A DNA stretch of 64,000 bases, taken from assembly GCF_000416965.1 (NCBI RefSeq), contig NZ_ATCL01000020.1, positions 124,001-188,000 of the forward strand. Reading direction: 5' to 3'. The notes beneath the pieces were generated by a model. That model was not told where the DNA came from, did not search any database, and saw nothing but the letters and a program-made list of their open reading frames with translations. This DNA is from Exiguobacterium chiriqhucha RW-2. Lineage in GTDB: Bacteria; Bacillota; Bacilli; Exiguobacteriales; Exiguobacteriaceae. Shown in pieces: positions 49,945 through 59,310 of this stretch; the stretch's first letter is position 1; each line of letters begins with the position of its first letter. A program made the translations under genes and the position numbers.

Positions 49945-51117
49945 ATGTTGAAGCAAAAAGCGTATCGATTCCGGATCTACCCGACAACGGAGCAGGAGAT
50001 CCTGATCGCCAAGACGATCGGCTGTTCCCGCTTCGTCTTCAACCATTTTCTAGCGAAGTGGGAAGAGACCTACGAGGCGACAGGAGAAGGACTGTCCTAC
50101 GGTTCCTGTTCGAAAAAAATCCCTGCCTTGAAGCAAGAGTTCGACTGGCTGAGGGAGGTCGATAGCACCTCTGTCCAAGCGAGCGTCAAGCACCTGGCCG
50201 AGGCGTATGACCGCTTCTTCAAGAAGCAGAACGGACGGCCCCGGTTCAAGTCGAAACGGAACCCGGTCCAATCCTACAAGACGAACATCCAAGGCAAGTC
50301 TCAACTTCCTGAGGTGTCGATCGTCGGGAACAAGCTCAAACTCCCGAAGCTGAAGTGGGTCCGGTTCGCCAACTCGAGGAAGGTCGAGGGCCGCATCTTG
50401 AACGCCACGATCCGACGCAACGCCTCGGGCAAACATTTCGTCTCCCTCTGCGTCGAGCAGGAGGTCGACGAGCTGCCGAAGACCGGCTCCTCGGTCGGCG
50501 TCGACGTAGGCCTGAAGCATTTCGCCGTCCTGTCCGACGGCACGGTGTACCAAAACGACCGCTACTTCCGTTCGCTCGAGAAGAGACTGGCGCGCGAGCA
50601 ACGCAAGCTGTCGCGGCGTCGGCTCATCGCCCTGAACCGGAACATCAAGCTGTCCGAGGCCAAGAACTACCAGAAGCAGAAGCGGAAGGTCGCCCGCATC
50701 CATGAGAAGATCGCCAACAAGCGCACCGACTTCCTGCACAAGGTGTCGACCGAGATCGTCAAAAGCCACGACGTCATCGGCATCGAGACCCTGCAGGTGA
50801 AGCACATGCAGCAGGACCGCAAGTTGAGCAAGTCCATCTCTGACGTCAGTTGGTCGGAGTTCTTCCGCATGCTCGCATACAAGGCGGACTGGTACGGCAA
50901 GACCGTCGTGAAGGTCGGGAAAACGTTCGCCTCGAGCCAGCTCTGTTCGAGTTGCGGCCATCAACACAAGGACGTGAAGCATCTCGGTCTGCGCGAGTGG
51001 ACATGCCCGGGTTGCGGGACCCATCACGACCGCGATGTGAACGCAGGACTGAACCTCAAACGCGAGGCCGAGCGCATCCTGGCCTCCTCAACCGTCGGGA
51101 CGACGGGGCTAGCCTGA
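49945..51117 (+). CDS. tnpB: RNA-guided endonuclease TnpB
   Basis: Ancestor-type relative of Cas12: an RNA-guided DNA nuclease that promotes retention of its transposon. 390 residues. N-terminal helix-turn-helix ([21 protein letters not shown]), and RuvC motifs with D187 ([12 protein letters not shown]), E281 ([11 protein letters not shown]) and D364 ([11 protein letters not shown]). The zinc-finger pairs are CSSCGH and CPGCGT. All three catalytic residues are present, so the nuclease may be active. ATG 49945 follows AGGAGGTG; the GTG inside that site is not used. Its guide RNA should arise from the 3' end of the element. Confidence 0.93.
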   Translation: MLKQKAYRFRIYPTTEQEILIAKTIGCSRFVFNHFLAKWEETYEATGEGLSYGSCSKKIPALKQEFDWLREVDSTSVQASVKHLAEAYDRFFKKQNGRPRFKSKRNPVQSYKTNIQGKSQLPEVSIVGNKLKLPKLKWVRFANSRKVEGRILNATIRRNASGKHFVSLCVEQEVDELPKTGSSVGVDVGLKHFAVLSDGTVYQNDRYFRSLEKRLAREQRKLSRRRLIALNRNIKLSEAKNYQKQKRKVARIHEKIANKRTDFLHKVSTEIVKSHDVIGIETLQVKHMQQDRKLSKSISDVSWSEFFRMLAYKADWYGKTVVKVGKTFASSQLCSSCGHQHKDVKHLGLREWTCPGCGTHHDRDVNAGLNLKREAERILASSTVGTTGLA

Positions 51118-51210
51118 TCAGGTTCCGGTCGTCAGACCGGATCACCCAGGAATCCTCCACCTCCAAGCGAAGCGTAGGTGGGGGTAGTTCAAGCGGCCAC
51201 TTTCGCCCGG
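51000..51210 (+). ncRNA. Predicted TnpB guide RNA (omega/reRNA)
   Basis: In known TnpB systems the guide RNA covers the 3' end of tnpB and the right end and takes its guide from the bases just outside. Here the right-end hairpin is at 51154-51184, and the guide would start near 51190 (AGCGGCCACTTTCGCCC), within the 3' end of the neighbouring membrane-protein gene. Boundaries are by analogy. Confidence 0.45.
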
Positions 51211-51833
51211 TCGATGACTGAGACGAGGCGCCGGAACTGTTCAAGCCAAAACTGGAAGAACGGGCCGATCAGGAAAATCGACAGCACCGTTCCGAAAAAG
51301 ACCGGTCCGCCGAGCACCCAGCCGATGAGGCAAGCCGTCAGTTCCATCCACGTCCGCATCATCCGGACCGACGTGTTGAACCGGTCGGCCAAAGCGAGCG
51401 TCAATCCGTCCCGTGGGCCGGCCCCGTAACCGATGGCGACGTACAATCCGGCACCCATCCCGATGACGAAGATGCCAAGGATGAGCCAGGCGATGTTGAG
51501 TGCGATGCCGTCAAGTTGCGGCAACCAATGATGGTCGAGAATCAAGTTCATGAACACGCCGACGAAGACGGCGTTGACGAGCGTCCCGAACTGGGGCCGA
51601 ATCCGGTCCAGTATGTACTTGCAGAAGACGAGCAGGAGACCGACGAGCAAGATGATTGTCCCGACAGAGATCGGGGTATGGCGGGCGAGCCCGAGATGGA
51701 GCACGTCCCATGTCGATACGCCGAGGTCGGCCGTGATCATCATCGAAGACCCAAGGGCGAGCAAGAATAGACCACCCATGAATAACACCCACTTCAAACT
51801 GATTCGTAAAGATTGTACCCATACCGCGTGCAT
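51189..51833 (-). CDS. YczE/YitT-like integral membrane protein
   Basis: A 214-residue membrane protein with about five helices and the family features ADLGVSTWDVLHLGLA and YVAIGYGAGPRDGLTLAL. In B. subtilis YczE affects surfactin production; no general function is known. The stop codon (complement of 51189-51191) falls on the TTCA at the right end of the TnpB element, so the C-terminal residues may have been fixed by the insertion. The start codon lacks a strong ribosome site. Confidence 0.82.
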   Translation of the reverse strand: MHAVWVQSLRISLKWVLFMGGLFLLALGSSMMITADLGVSTWDVLHLGLARHTPISVGTIILLVGLLLVFCKYILDRIRPQFGTLVNAVFVGVFMNLILDHHWLPQLDGIALNIAWLILGIFVIGMGAGLYVAIGYGAGPRDGLTLALADRFNTSVRMMRTWMELTACLIGWVLGGPVFFGTVLSIFLIGPFFQFWLEQFRRLVSVIDRAKVAA

Positions 51834-51893
51834 GATGGTCGCCTCGATTCCCTAAAATGTTCCATCATCATATCATATCTGGTTTCAACAGAA

Positions 51894-51924
51894 GAAAAAA
51901 ACGCCTCGGACGAGGTCCGAAGCG
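51894..51924 (-). terminator. Terminator of the 38-residue protein gene (minus strand)
   Basis: TCGGAC/GTCCGA with outer CGC/GCG, loop GAG, and a run of T on the minus strand (AAAAAAA at 51894-51900). Confidence 0.75.
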
Positions 51925-51930
51925 CTTGGC

Positions 51931-52047
51931 TCACTTTTTAGGTGTTGATGCTTTTTTTGCTTTGTTCTTTTTATAGTAATCGTAGACGAACGGTGCGACC
52001 GCCGTCGCGACTTTAATGAGTGTACCAAATTTACCTTTTCTAGCCAT
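51931..52047 (-). CDS. Small basic protein of 38 residues
   Basis: ATG 52047 is preceded on the minus strand by AAAGGGGTGCAGCAAC, a fair ribosome site. The product starts MARKGKFGTLIKVATAVAPF and ends YDYYKKNKAKKASTPKK. It has a basic head, a short hydrophobic middle and a lysine-rich tail, and its own terminator, which together support a real gene. It could be a membrane-associated or nucleic-acid-binding peptide; I do not recognise the family. Confidence 0.7.
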   Translation of the reverse strand: MARKGKFGTLIKVATAVAPFVYDYYKKNKAKKASTPKK

Positions 52048-52177
52048 GTTGCTGCACCCCTTTCTGTTCTAATGATGTATATTCCACCCGTTCCGGAAAT
52101 GAAAACATGTTTCGTACAGTTTCGTCTAAGCGAGCACCGGGATTCATGTTCCATAATGGGGGGAGGAGGCGAAATCA

Positions 52178-53392
52178 ATGAAGACGATTATCTGGTATCA
52201 AAATGATTTACGGGTCGACGACCATCGTCCGCTCGAGGAGGCGCTCCGGCATGACGATCCGATTGAAGGTCACTACATCATTCCACAAGAAGAGCTCATT
52301 GAAAACCGGTTCGGCCATACGCCGCTCGGACCACGGCGACTTCAGTTTTTGAACGAGTCACTCGACGACTTGGCCGGTTCGCTCGCAGCGCTCGGCATCC
52401 CGCTCTTCGTCCATGTCGGTCATCCGCTCGACATGTTCGAACCGACTGACCGCCTGTTGTTCCAACGGTCGATCGGCTATAACGAACGGAAACGCGAACG
52501 TGAGGTCATGACCGCGTGGCAGGGCGAGTGTCAGGCGTTCGACGGGTTCATGCTCTATCCACGCGACGAGATTCCGTTCGAGAAACTGCCATTCCTCTTC
52601 ACCGAGTTCCGGAAAGCAGTGGAAAATGATGCAAGACCGGACCGTTTGATTGAGCGCTCGCCTGCGAAGGAACTGCGAGCCGTCGATTTTCCGATCGCTT
52701 ATGAACAGCCGCGATACGACGCACGGACTGCGTTTCCATTTCGAGGCGGGGAACGGGCGGGGTGGGAACGGCTCGCGGCCTATTTGGCCGGTCCGGTCCG
52801 GACGTATAAAGAGACACGGAACGGCTTCGGGGTCGACGACTCATCGAAACTGTCGGCTTATCTTGCCAACGGCTCGTTGTCACCGCGACGGGTGCTGCAC
52901 GAGCTCGAGCAACATGAGCGGTCATACGGGGCGAACGAGTCGACGTATTGGCTCTATTTCGAGCTGCTCTGGCGCGAGTTCTTCCAATGGGTCGCCCTCG
53001 AGCAAGGGAAACGACTGTTCCGCGCCCAAGGCATCCGTTCGAAACAGAAGACATGGCGCGTGGACGATGACGTCATCGGGCGTTGGCAAGCGGGAGAGAC
53101 GGGCGTCGACTTCGTCGATGCGTTCATGCGCGAATTGAACGCGACGGGATGGATGTCAAACCGGGGGCGTCAAATCGTCGCGAGCTATTTTGCGAAAGAG
53201 CTCGGGCAGGACTGGCGTATCGGCGCGTCGTATTTCGAATCGATGCTGATCGACTATGATGTTGCCAGCAATACCGGCAATTGGGCGTACCAGGCCGGCG
53301 TCGGCAACGACTCGCGAGATCGCCGTTTCAACGTCACGCGGCAACAAGATACGTACGACCCGACCGGTGCGTTTCGTAACAGCTGGTTGTGA
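52178..53392 (+). CDS. Deoxyribodipyrimidine photolyase / cryptochrome (DASH-like)
   Basis: FAD-containing photolyase-family protein, 404 residues. The antenna domain begins TIIWYQNDLRVDDHRPLEEA. The FAD domain has SSKLSAYLANGSLSPRRV, YWLYFELLWREFFQWVAL, GWMSNRGRQIVASYF and DYDVASNTGNWAYQAGVGND, the pattern of CRY-DASH proteins, which repair cyclobutane dimers mainly in single-stranded DNA. It is shorter than plant DASH proteins and has no C-terminal extension. ATG follows GGGGGGAGGAGGCGAAATCA. Confidence 0.88.
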   Translation: MKTIIWYQNDLRVDDHRPLEEALRHDDPIEGHYIIPQEELIENRFGHTPLGPRRLQFLNESLDDLAGSLAALGIPLFVHVGHPLDMFEPTDRLLFQRSIGYNERKREREVMTAWQGECQAFDGFMLYPRDEIPFEKLPFLFTEFRKAVENDARPDRLIERSPAKELRAVDFPIAYEQPRYDARTAFPFRGGERAGWERLAAYLAGPVRTYKETRNGFGVDDSSKLSAYLANGSLSPRRVLHELEQHERSYGANESTYWLYFELLWREFFQWVALEQGKRLFRAQGIRSKQKTWRVDDDVIGRWQAGETGVDFVDAFMRELNATGWMSNRGRQIVASYFAKELGQDWRIGASYFESMLIDYDVASNTGNWAYQAGVGNDSRDRRFNVTRQQDTYDPTGAFRNSWL

Positions 53393-53423
53393 CGAAACTG
53401 TCATAAGAAGTCGTCGTTTCTGA

Positions 53424-53453
53424 TTGACTTCTTTTTACAGACAGTGCTATAGT
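53424..53453 (+). promoter_or_regulatory. Promoter of the 6S RNA gene
   Basis: TTGACT, 18 bp, TATAGT. Confidence 0.75.
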
Positions 53454-53459
53454 AAGGGC

Positions 53460-53660
53460 AACAGATGGGATACCTGAGGTGTACGAGAGCCGCCTTCGTT
53501 ATTTTGAGCCAACACTTTGAATACGGGAGACCGAACTGCCATCCAGATCAACTGCCTCATCACGTGCAGGAGGACTTGTGAAGGGGACGCTAGGTCACCC
53601 ACCTGCTTAAGCAGGTTCAAAAGCAGGGCATCGTCACGGCACTCCGGGTCCCATCGATTT
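53460..53660 (+). ncRNA. ssrS: 6S RNA
   Basis: About 200-nt non-coding transcript with its own promoter and terminator, upstream of tcdA where B. subtilis carries the 6S RNA gene bsrA (from memory). GATGGGA (53464-53470) pairs with TCCCATC (53649-53655) and the adjoining bases continue the closing stem. The middle is G/C-rich with open stretches, as expected for the promoter-mimicking bubble. 6S RNA binds sigma-A RNA polymerase. No open frame with a ribosome site competes here. Confidence 0.72.
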
Positions 53661-53670
53661 TATTGTAAAA

Positions 53671-53693
53671 ACGTCGCTAGACGTCTTTTTTTT
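53671..53693 (+). terminator. Terminator of the 6S RNA
   Basis: ACGTC, loop GCTA, GACGT, C and eight T. Confidence 0.8.
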
Positions 53694-53749
53694 GATTATA
53701 ATTCCGAGTAAAATAGTGTGAGAAAATAGGATTCATTTGGAGGAAGAGT

Positions 53750-54517
53750 ATGTTACACCAGTTTTCACGTAATGAGTTGGCCATCGGTCAAGAAGGTTTA
53801 GAAGCATTAAAAGGTAAGACGGTCGCCATCCTCGGTGTCGGCGGTGTCGGGTCGTTCGCGGCCGAGGCACTTGCCCGGAGCGGAGTCGGACGCATCGTCC
53901 TCGTCGATAAGGATGACATCGACATCACGAACGTCAACCGCCAAATCCACGCGCTCTTGTCGACGGTCGGGCAACCGAAAGTCGAAGCGATGGGAACACG
54001 TCTCCTCGACATCAACCCGGAGCTCGAGCTCGTCAAACTGAAAATGTTCTATACAGAAGAGACGTTCGAAGAATTCTTCGCCCAAGACCTCGATTTCGTC
54101 ATCGACGCCTCGGATACGATTATCTATAAGATTCATTTGATCGTCGAGTGCAAACGCCGGGGCATCCCGGTCATCTCGAGCATGGGCATGGCCAACAAGA
54201 TGGACCCGACGCGCATCAAAGTCGTCGACATCAAGGATACGACGTACGACCCGATCGCCAAGATGGTCCGGACACGTCTCCGTAAAGAGCGTATCCATAA
54301 AGGCGTCCCGGTCGTCTTCTCGGACGAGTCACCGATCGTGACACGCGAAGACGTGAACGAGGTCGTCGGGAAGAAAGATGCCCCGATCCGTAAAGCGAAG
54401 ATGCCGCCGAGTTCGAACGCGTTCGTCCCGTCGGTCGCAGGCCTCGTCGCTGCGGGCTATGTCATCAATCAAATGCTCGAGACAGCGGGTGTCGAGATCA
54501 ACCGCATCCAGAAATGA
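53750..54517 (+). CDS. tcdA: tRNA threonylcarbamoyladenosine dehydratase TcdA
   Basis: E1-like ThiF-family enzyme (YrvM) that cyclises t6A to ct6A at tRNA position 37 in an ATP-dependent step. GVGGVGSFAAEALARSGVG is the nucleotide motif, DITNVNRQIHALLSTVG follows, and IDASDTIIYK is typical. 255 residues. The start follows GGAGGAAGAGT. A terminator separates it from convergent rarA. Confidence 0.92.
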   Translation: MLHQFSRNELAIGQEGLEALKGKTVAILGVGGVGSFAAEALARSGVGRIVLVDKDDIDITNVNRQIHALLSTVGQPKVEAMGTRLLDINPELELVKLKMFYTEETFEEFFAQDLDFVIDASDTIIYKIHLIVECKRRGIPVISSMGMANKMDPTRIKVVDIKDTTYDPIAKMVRTRLRKERIHKGVPVVFSDESPIVTREDVNEVVGKKDAPIRKAKMPPSSNAFVPSVAGLVAAGYVINQMLETAGVEINRIQK

Positions 54518-54555
54518 AAAAACGACGCCGGCTCATCAGAGTCAGCGTCGTTTTT
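54518..54555. terminator. Bidirectional terminator between tcdA and rarA
   Basis: AAAACGACGC pairs with GCGTCGTTTT across a 16-base loop, with T on both strands. The right arm covers the last rarA codons. Confidence 0.8.
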
Positions 54556-55849
54556 CCCAATAGTCGAGCCGTTTTTGCAGCTGTTGCTCGAAGCCACGGC
54601 TCGTCGGTGTATAATATTTAGGACGTTTCCGGGCCAGATTCTCTGGCCAATAGTTTTGCGGGACGTAGCCATCTTTCTCGTCGTGCGGGTATTTGTAGCC
54701 GGCACCGTTGCCGAGCTCACGGGCACCCGGGCTATGGGCGTCGCGGAGATGGACCGGGACCGGACCGCCCTCGACGGTACGGACGTGATGAATCGCCTTG
54801 TCGATGGCGGTGATGACCGCGTTCGATTTCGGTGCCGTCGCAAGATAAAGGACGGCCTGTGCCATCGGGATGCGCGCTTCCGGGAAACCGACATGTTCGC
54901 TCGCGCGGGCGGCCGCATCGACGATGACGAGCGCGTTCGGGTCACTGAGCCCGATATCTTCGGCCGCATGGACGTAGAGCCGGCGCATGATGAAGCGCGG
55001 TGATTCACCGGCCTCGATCATGACGGCGAGCCAGTAGAGGGCCGCGTCCGGGTCTGAGCCACGAATCGACTTGATGAACGCCGAGATGACGTCATAATGC
55101 CGGTCGCCCGTCTTGTCGTACTTGATTGCTTTTTGTTGAATCGACTCTTCGGCGACTTCGAGCGTGATGTCGATTTTGCCGTCAATCTCGGGTGTCGTCA
55201 ACACGGCCAGTTCGAGCGCGTTCAACAGCACGCGGTAGTCACCGTCCGCCATTTTGATATAATGCTCCACGGCGGCTTCCTCAATCTTGACCGGATAATT
55301 GCCAAGTCCTTTTTTATCAGCTAGAGCCCGTTCCAAAACGACACGAAGTTCGTCTGGTCCAGGCGGTTCGAGCCGAAACACGGTCGCGCGCGACAGCAAC
55401 GCCGCGTTGACCTCGAAACTCGGGTTTTCGGTCGTCGCCCCGATCAAGATGAGCTTGCCGGCCTCGAGTGCCGGGAGCAGGGCGTCTTGCTGCAATTTAT
55501 TGAAACGATGAATCTCGTCTAAAAATAAAATCGTTCGTTCTTGTTCGAAGTCGAACCGGGACTCGGCCTCACGGATGACACTTCGTAGTTCATCAAGTTT
55601 GGCCGTGACGGCGTTCAATTGGACGAACGTCGCTTTCGTATAATTTGAAATGACGCGGGCGAGCGTAGTCTTGCCCGTTCCCGGCGGTCCATACAGGATG
55701 ATCGTGCCGAGACGGTCGGCCTCGATGGCCCGGCGCAACAATTTGCCTTCGCCGATGATGTGGCGTTGACCGATGACTTCGTCTAACGTTTCCGGCCGCA
55801 TCCGATTGGCGAGTGGGCCGCTATTCGATTGCTGAAATAAATCACTCAT
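54542..55849 (-). CDS. rarA: Replication-associated recombination ATPase RarA (MgsA)
   Basis: AAA+ clamp-loader-like ATPase active at stalled forks. Walker A LYGPPGTGKTTLAR, Walker B LFLDEIHRFNK, sensor-1 IGATTENPSF and the C-terminal tetramerisation region with IKSIRGSDPDAALYWLA are present. The true start is ATG 55849 (MSDLFQQSNSGPLANRMRP), giving 435 residues; the open frame runs much further upstream through cymR without support. A LexA-like box lies about 20 bp upstream of its ATG. Confidence 0.94.
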   Translation of the reverse strand: MSDLFQQSNSGPLANRMRPETLDEVIGQRHIIGEGKLLRRAIEADRLGTIILYGPPGTGKTTLARVISNYTKATFVQLNAVTAKLDELRSVIREAESRFDFEQERTILFLDEIHRFNKLQQDALLPALEAGKLILIGATTENPSFEVNAALLSRATVFRLEPPGPDELRVVLERALADKKGLGNYPVKIEEAAVEHYIKMADGDYRVLLNALELAVLTTPEIDGKIDITLEVAEESIQQKAIKYDKTGDRHYDVISAFIKSIRGSDPDAALYWLAVMIEAGESPRFIMRRLYVHAAEDIGLSDPNALVIVDAAARASEHVGFPEARIPMAQAVLYLATAPKSNAVITAIDKAIHHVRTVEGGPVPVHLRDAHSPGARELGNGAGYKYPHDEKDGYVPQNYWPENLARKRPKYYTPTSRGFEQQLQKRLDYWEKRR

Positions 55850-55868
55850 ACGTACACATTCCTTTCGA

Positions 55869-55882
55869 CAAACGTTTGTTCG
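55869..55882 (-). promoter_or_regulatory. LexA/DinR-like box between rarA and cymR
   Basis: Minus strand CGAACAAACGTTTG fits the Bacillus SOS box CGAACRNRYGTTYC at 13 of 14 positions. It lies just downstream of a TATACT -10-like hexamer in the rarA direction and over the -35 region of cymR. Confidence 0.5.
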
Positions 55883-55909
55883 ATTAGTATAGCAGAAGGA
55901 GACATGAAG

Positions 55910-56317
55910 ATGAAAATATCTACAAAAGGTCGTTATGGATTGACGATCATGATCGCACTGGCTCGGGAAACGGACAATAAACCGCTCAGCTTGAAAAAGA
56001 TTGCGGCCCGGCATGACTTGCCGGAACATTACTTAGAGCAATTGATCGGTCCACTCCGCAACGGTGGTCTCGTCAAGAGCGTGCGCGGGGCGTATGGCGG
56101 CTATCAGCTCGTCAAACCGGCGACGGACATCACGGCTGGAGAAATCATCCGTCTGCTCGAAGGCCCGCTCACGATTGTCGAAGATTCAGAGGCAGATGAC
56201 GCCGTGAAACGGAAGCTATGGGATAAAATCAAAGCCGCAATCGAGAAAGTGCTCGAAGAGACGACACTTGCCGATCTTGCTGAAGAAGATTCAGACGGCT
56301 ATATGTTCTATATTTAA
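55910..56317 (+). CDS. cymR: Cysteine metabolism repressor CymR (Rrf2 family)
   Basis: Rrf2-type winged-helix repressor of sulfur and cysteine genes; in B. subtilis it acts in complex with cysteine synthase CysK. Start MKISTKGRYGLTIMIALA, recognition region HDLPEHYLEQLIGPLRNGGLV, SVRGAYGGYQL and ITAGEIIRLLEGPL. No Fe-S cysteines, as in CymR and unlike IscR. ATG 55910 lies eight bases after AAGGAGAC. Its operon partner is iscS. Confidence 0.94.
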   Translation: MKISTKGRYGLTIMIALARETDNKPLSLKKIAARHDLPEHYLEQLIGPLRNGGLVKSVRGAYGGYQLVKPATDITAGEIIRLLEGPLTIVEDSEADDAVKRKLWDKIKAAIEKVLEETTLADLAEEDSDGYMFYI

Positions 56318-56334
56318 AGGTGAGGTGAACGAAC

Positions 56335-57471
56335 ATGAACTACTTTGATCATGCCGCAACGACGCCGATGCGTCCGGAGGTGCTCGAGGCGATGACGCCG
56401 TATTTGCTCGAGCAATACGGCAATCCGTCGAGCATCCACGGCATCGGACGGACGGCCCGCGCCGCGTTAGACGCTTCACGCCGGACACTCGCCACGTGGA
56501 TCGGGGCGACCTCGAACGAGATCGTCTTCACGTCGGGTGGGACCGAGTCGGACAATTATGCGTTGTTCGGCGCGGCGTACGCGAATCAACATAAAGGCAA
56601 ACATTTGATTACGACGAAAGTCGAACATCACGCCGTCCTGCACGCGATGGAGCAACTCGAACGGGAAGGCTTCGATGTGACGTATCTCGATGTCGACGCG
56701 ACGGGTGCGGTGACGCTTGAATCAGTCCGATCCGCACTCCGGGACGATACGATTCTCGTCTCGGTCATGTACGGCAACAACGAGGTCGGCACATTGCAAC
56801 CGATTGCGGAAATCGGGGCGCTCCTCGCCGACCATCAGGCCTATTTCCATACAGACGCGGTCCAAGCGCTCGGCACGGAAACGATTGACGTCAAGGCGCT
56901 CGGTGTCGATTTATTGTCGGCCTCGGCCCATAAAATCAACGGCCCGAAAGGTATCGGTTTTCTTTTTATGAAAACAGGTGTAAAATTAGCGACGCGTTCT
57001 TTTGGAGGACAACAAGAACGGAAACGTCGAGCCGGCACGGAAAACGTTCCGGGTGCCGTCGGGTTCCAACAAGCAGCCGAACTGGCCAAAATCGAACGGG
57101 CCGAACGGGTGAACACGTATCAGCAAATGGCTGAGGCGCTCTTCGGGCGACTCGATGAACTTGGAGTCGAGTATGACGTGAACGGGGCGAATCGCTTGCC
57201 GCACATCGTCAACTTGTATCTCCCGGGCATCGAGCTCGAACCGTTCCTGATCATGATGGACATGCGCGGTTTTGCCATCTCGAGCGGCAGTGCCTGCACG
57301 GCCGGGTCGATCGAACCGTCACACGTATTGACGGCGATGTTCGGGACGTCGGAACGGACGAAACAGTCCGTCCGCATCAGCTTTGGACACGGCAACTCGG
57401 TCGAAGACGTGGAACGGCTCGCCGAACGACTCTCTGAGGTCGTCTCGACATTCACGAACGGAGTGAGATAA
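56335..57471 (+). CDS. iscS: Cysteine desulfurase IscS
   Basis: PLP enzyme supplying sulfur, here probably to MnmA for tRNA 2-thiouridine (as YrvO does in B. subtilis). PLP lysine in SASAHKINGPKG, catalytic Cys in ISSGSACTAGSIEPSHV. 378 residues. It lies between cymR and mnmA with short gaps, so it is probably under CymR control and co-translated with its acceptor. Confidence 0.95.
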   Translation: MNYFDHAATTPMRPEVLEAMTPYLLEQYGNPSSIHGIGRTARAALDASRRTLATWIGATSNEIVFTSGGTESDNYALFGAAYANQHKGKHLITTKVEHHAVLHAMEQLEREGFDVTYLDVDATGAVTLESVRSALRDDTILVSVMYGNNEVGTLQPIAEIGALLADHQAYFHTDAVQALGTETIDVKALGVDLLSASAHKINGPKGIGFLFMKTGVKLATRSFGGQQERKRRAGTENVPGAVGFQQAAELAKIERAERVNTYQQMAEALFGRLDELGVEYDVNGANRLPHIVNLYLPGIELEPFLIMMDMRGFAISSGSACTAGSIEPSHVLTAMFGTSERTKQSVRISFGHGNSVEDVERLAERLSEVVSTFTNGVR

Positions 57472-58596
<1,125 letters not shown>

Positions 58597-58600
58597 GGTG

Positions 58601-59266
58601 ATGATTTTGAACGCAAACGAATTAGGCATCCAAGCGATGCAACAAGGTGAGTTCGAACAGGCGGCCAAGCAGTTCAACGCTGCCATCGAAGCGGACTCAA
58701 CCGACCCGACTGGTTACGTCAATATGGGTACGCTCCTACAAGCAATCGGTGACCATGAACGGGCCATCGTCTTTTACGATAAGGCGCTCGAACTCGACAA
58801 CGCGTTCGGCGCGGCGCATTATGCGAAGGGAGCGCTCGCCTATGAGCTCGAACAGCTCGACTTGGCGGAGGCTTCGCTTCGTCAGGCGCTCCTTGCCGGG
58901 ATGGACGACGCCGACCTTCATTTCATGCTCGGCTTGACGTACAAGGCGATGGGCGATTTCGTCCGGGCGTTGCCACGTCTTCGCGAGGCGATGAAGCAGG
59001 CGCCAGAAGACGTCGAGATTTCGTTCCAGTACGGGCTCGCGCTCGCACAGAACGAACAGCTCGATATGGCCGTCGAAGCGCTCGAGCATACGCTCGACCT
59101 CGACGCGAGCCATACGGACGCCCGCTACAACTTGGCGATCGCTTACGCGTTCCTCGGAGAACAAGACAAGACGTACGCCGAGCTTGAACGCGTGCTCGAG
59201 TTGCAACCGGACCATGCGCTCGCGTATGACGCGAAAGCGAAAATGGATGAGCTGCTCGGTAACTAA
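58601..59266 (+). CDS. TPR-repeat protein (YrrB-like)
   Basis: About 221 residues with five or six tetratricopeptide repeats; examples are GYVNMGTLLQAIGDHERAIV, AHYAKGALAYELEQLDLAEA and ARYNLAIAYAFLGEQDKTYA. TPR proteins are adaptors; the YrrB homologue next to mnmA and recD2 has been structurally described but its partner is unknown to me. ATG 58601 follows GGATGAGGTG; TTG 58607 is the alternative. Confidence 0.87.
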   Translation: MILNANELGIQAMQQGEFEQAAKQFNAAIEADSTDPTGYVNMGTLLQAIGDHERAIVFYDKALELDNAFGAAHYAKGALAYELEQLDLAEASLRQALLAGMDDADLHFMLGLTYKAMGDFVRALPRLREAMKQAPEDVEISFQYGLALAQNEQLDMAVEALEHTLDLDASHTDARYNLAIAYAFLGEQDKTYAELERVLELQPDHALAYDAKAKMDELLGN

Positions 59267-59272
59267 ATCAAT

Positions 59273-59310
59273 AAAGCGCTTCTCGCAGTGTTTGCGAGAG
59301 GCGCTTTTTG
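59273..59310. terminator. Terminator after the TPR gene
   Basis: AAAGCGCTTCTCGCA pairs with TGCGAGAGGCGCTTT, followed by T; it lies between convergent genes. Confidence 0.9.

Larger units (their letters stand above)
49830..51191 (+). mobile_element. IS200/IS605-type element with solo tnpB (IS1341-like)
   Basis: Contains tnpB but no tnpA transposase. Left-end structure: inverted repeat GCCCACTT (49848-49855)/AAGTGGGC (49884-49891) with an inner GGGC/GCCC. Right-end structure: CCTCCACCT (51154-51162) with AGGTGGGGG (51176-51184), then TAGTTCAA. Exact ends are estimated. Mobilisation would need a TnpA acting in trans. Confidence 0.78.

Noticed and set aside
50050-51027. 325-codon minus-strand frame opposite tnpB
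   Set aside because: Leu/Val/Arg-rich mirror of tnpB codons without a start signal. TnpB itself has all its catalytic motifs.
53517-53711. 64-codon frame within the 6S RNA region
   Set aside because: No ribosome site, low-complexity start, and it overlaps the RNA closing stem and terminator.
55850-56029. N-terminal extension of rarA upstream of ATG 55849
   Set aside because: It runs through the divergent promoter and the start of cymR. RarA homologues begin at MSDLFQQ-like sequence.
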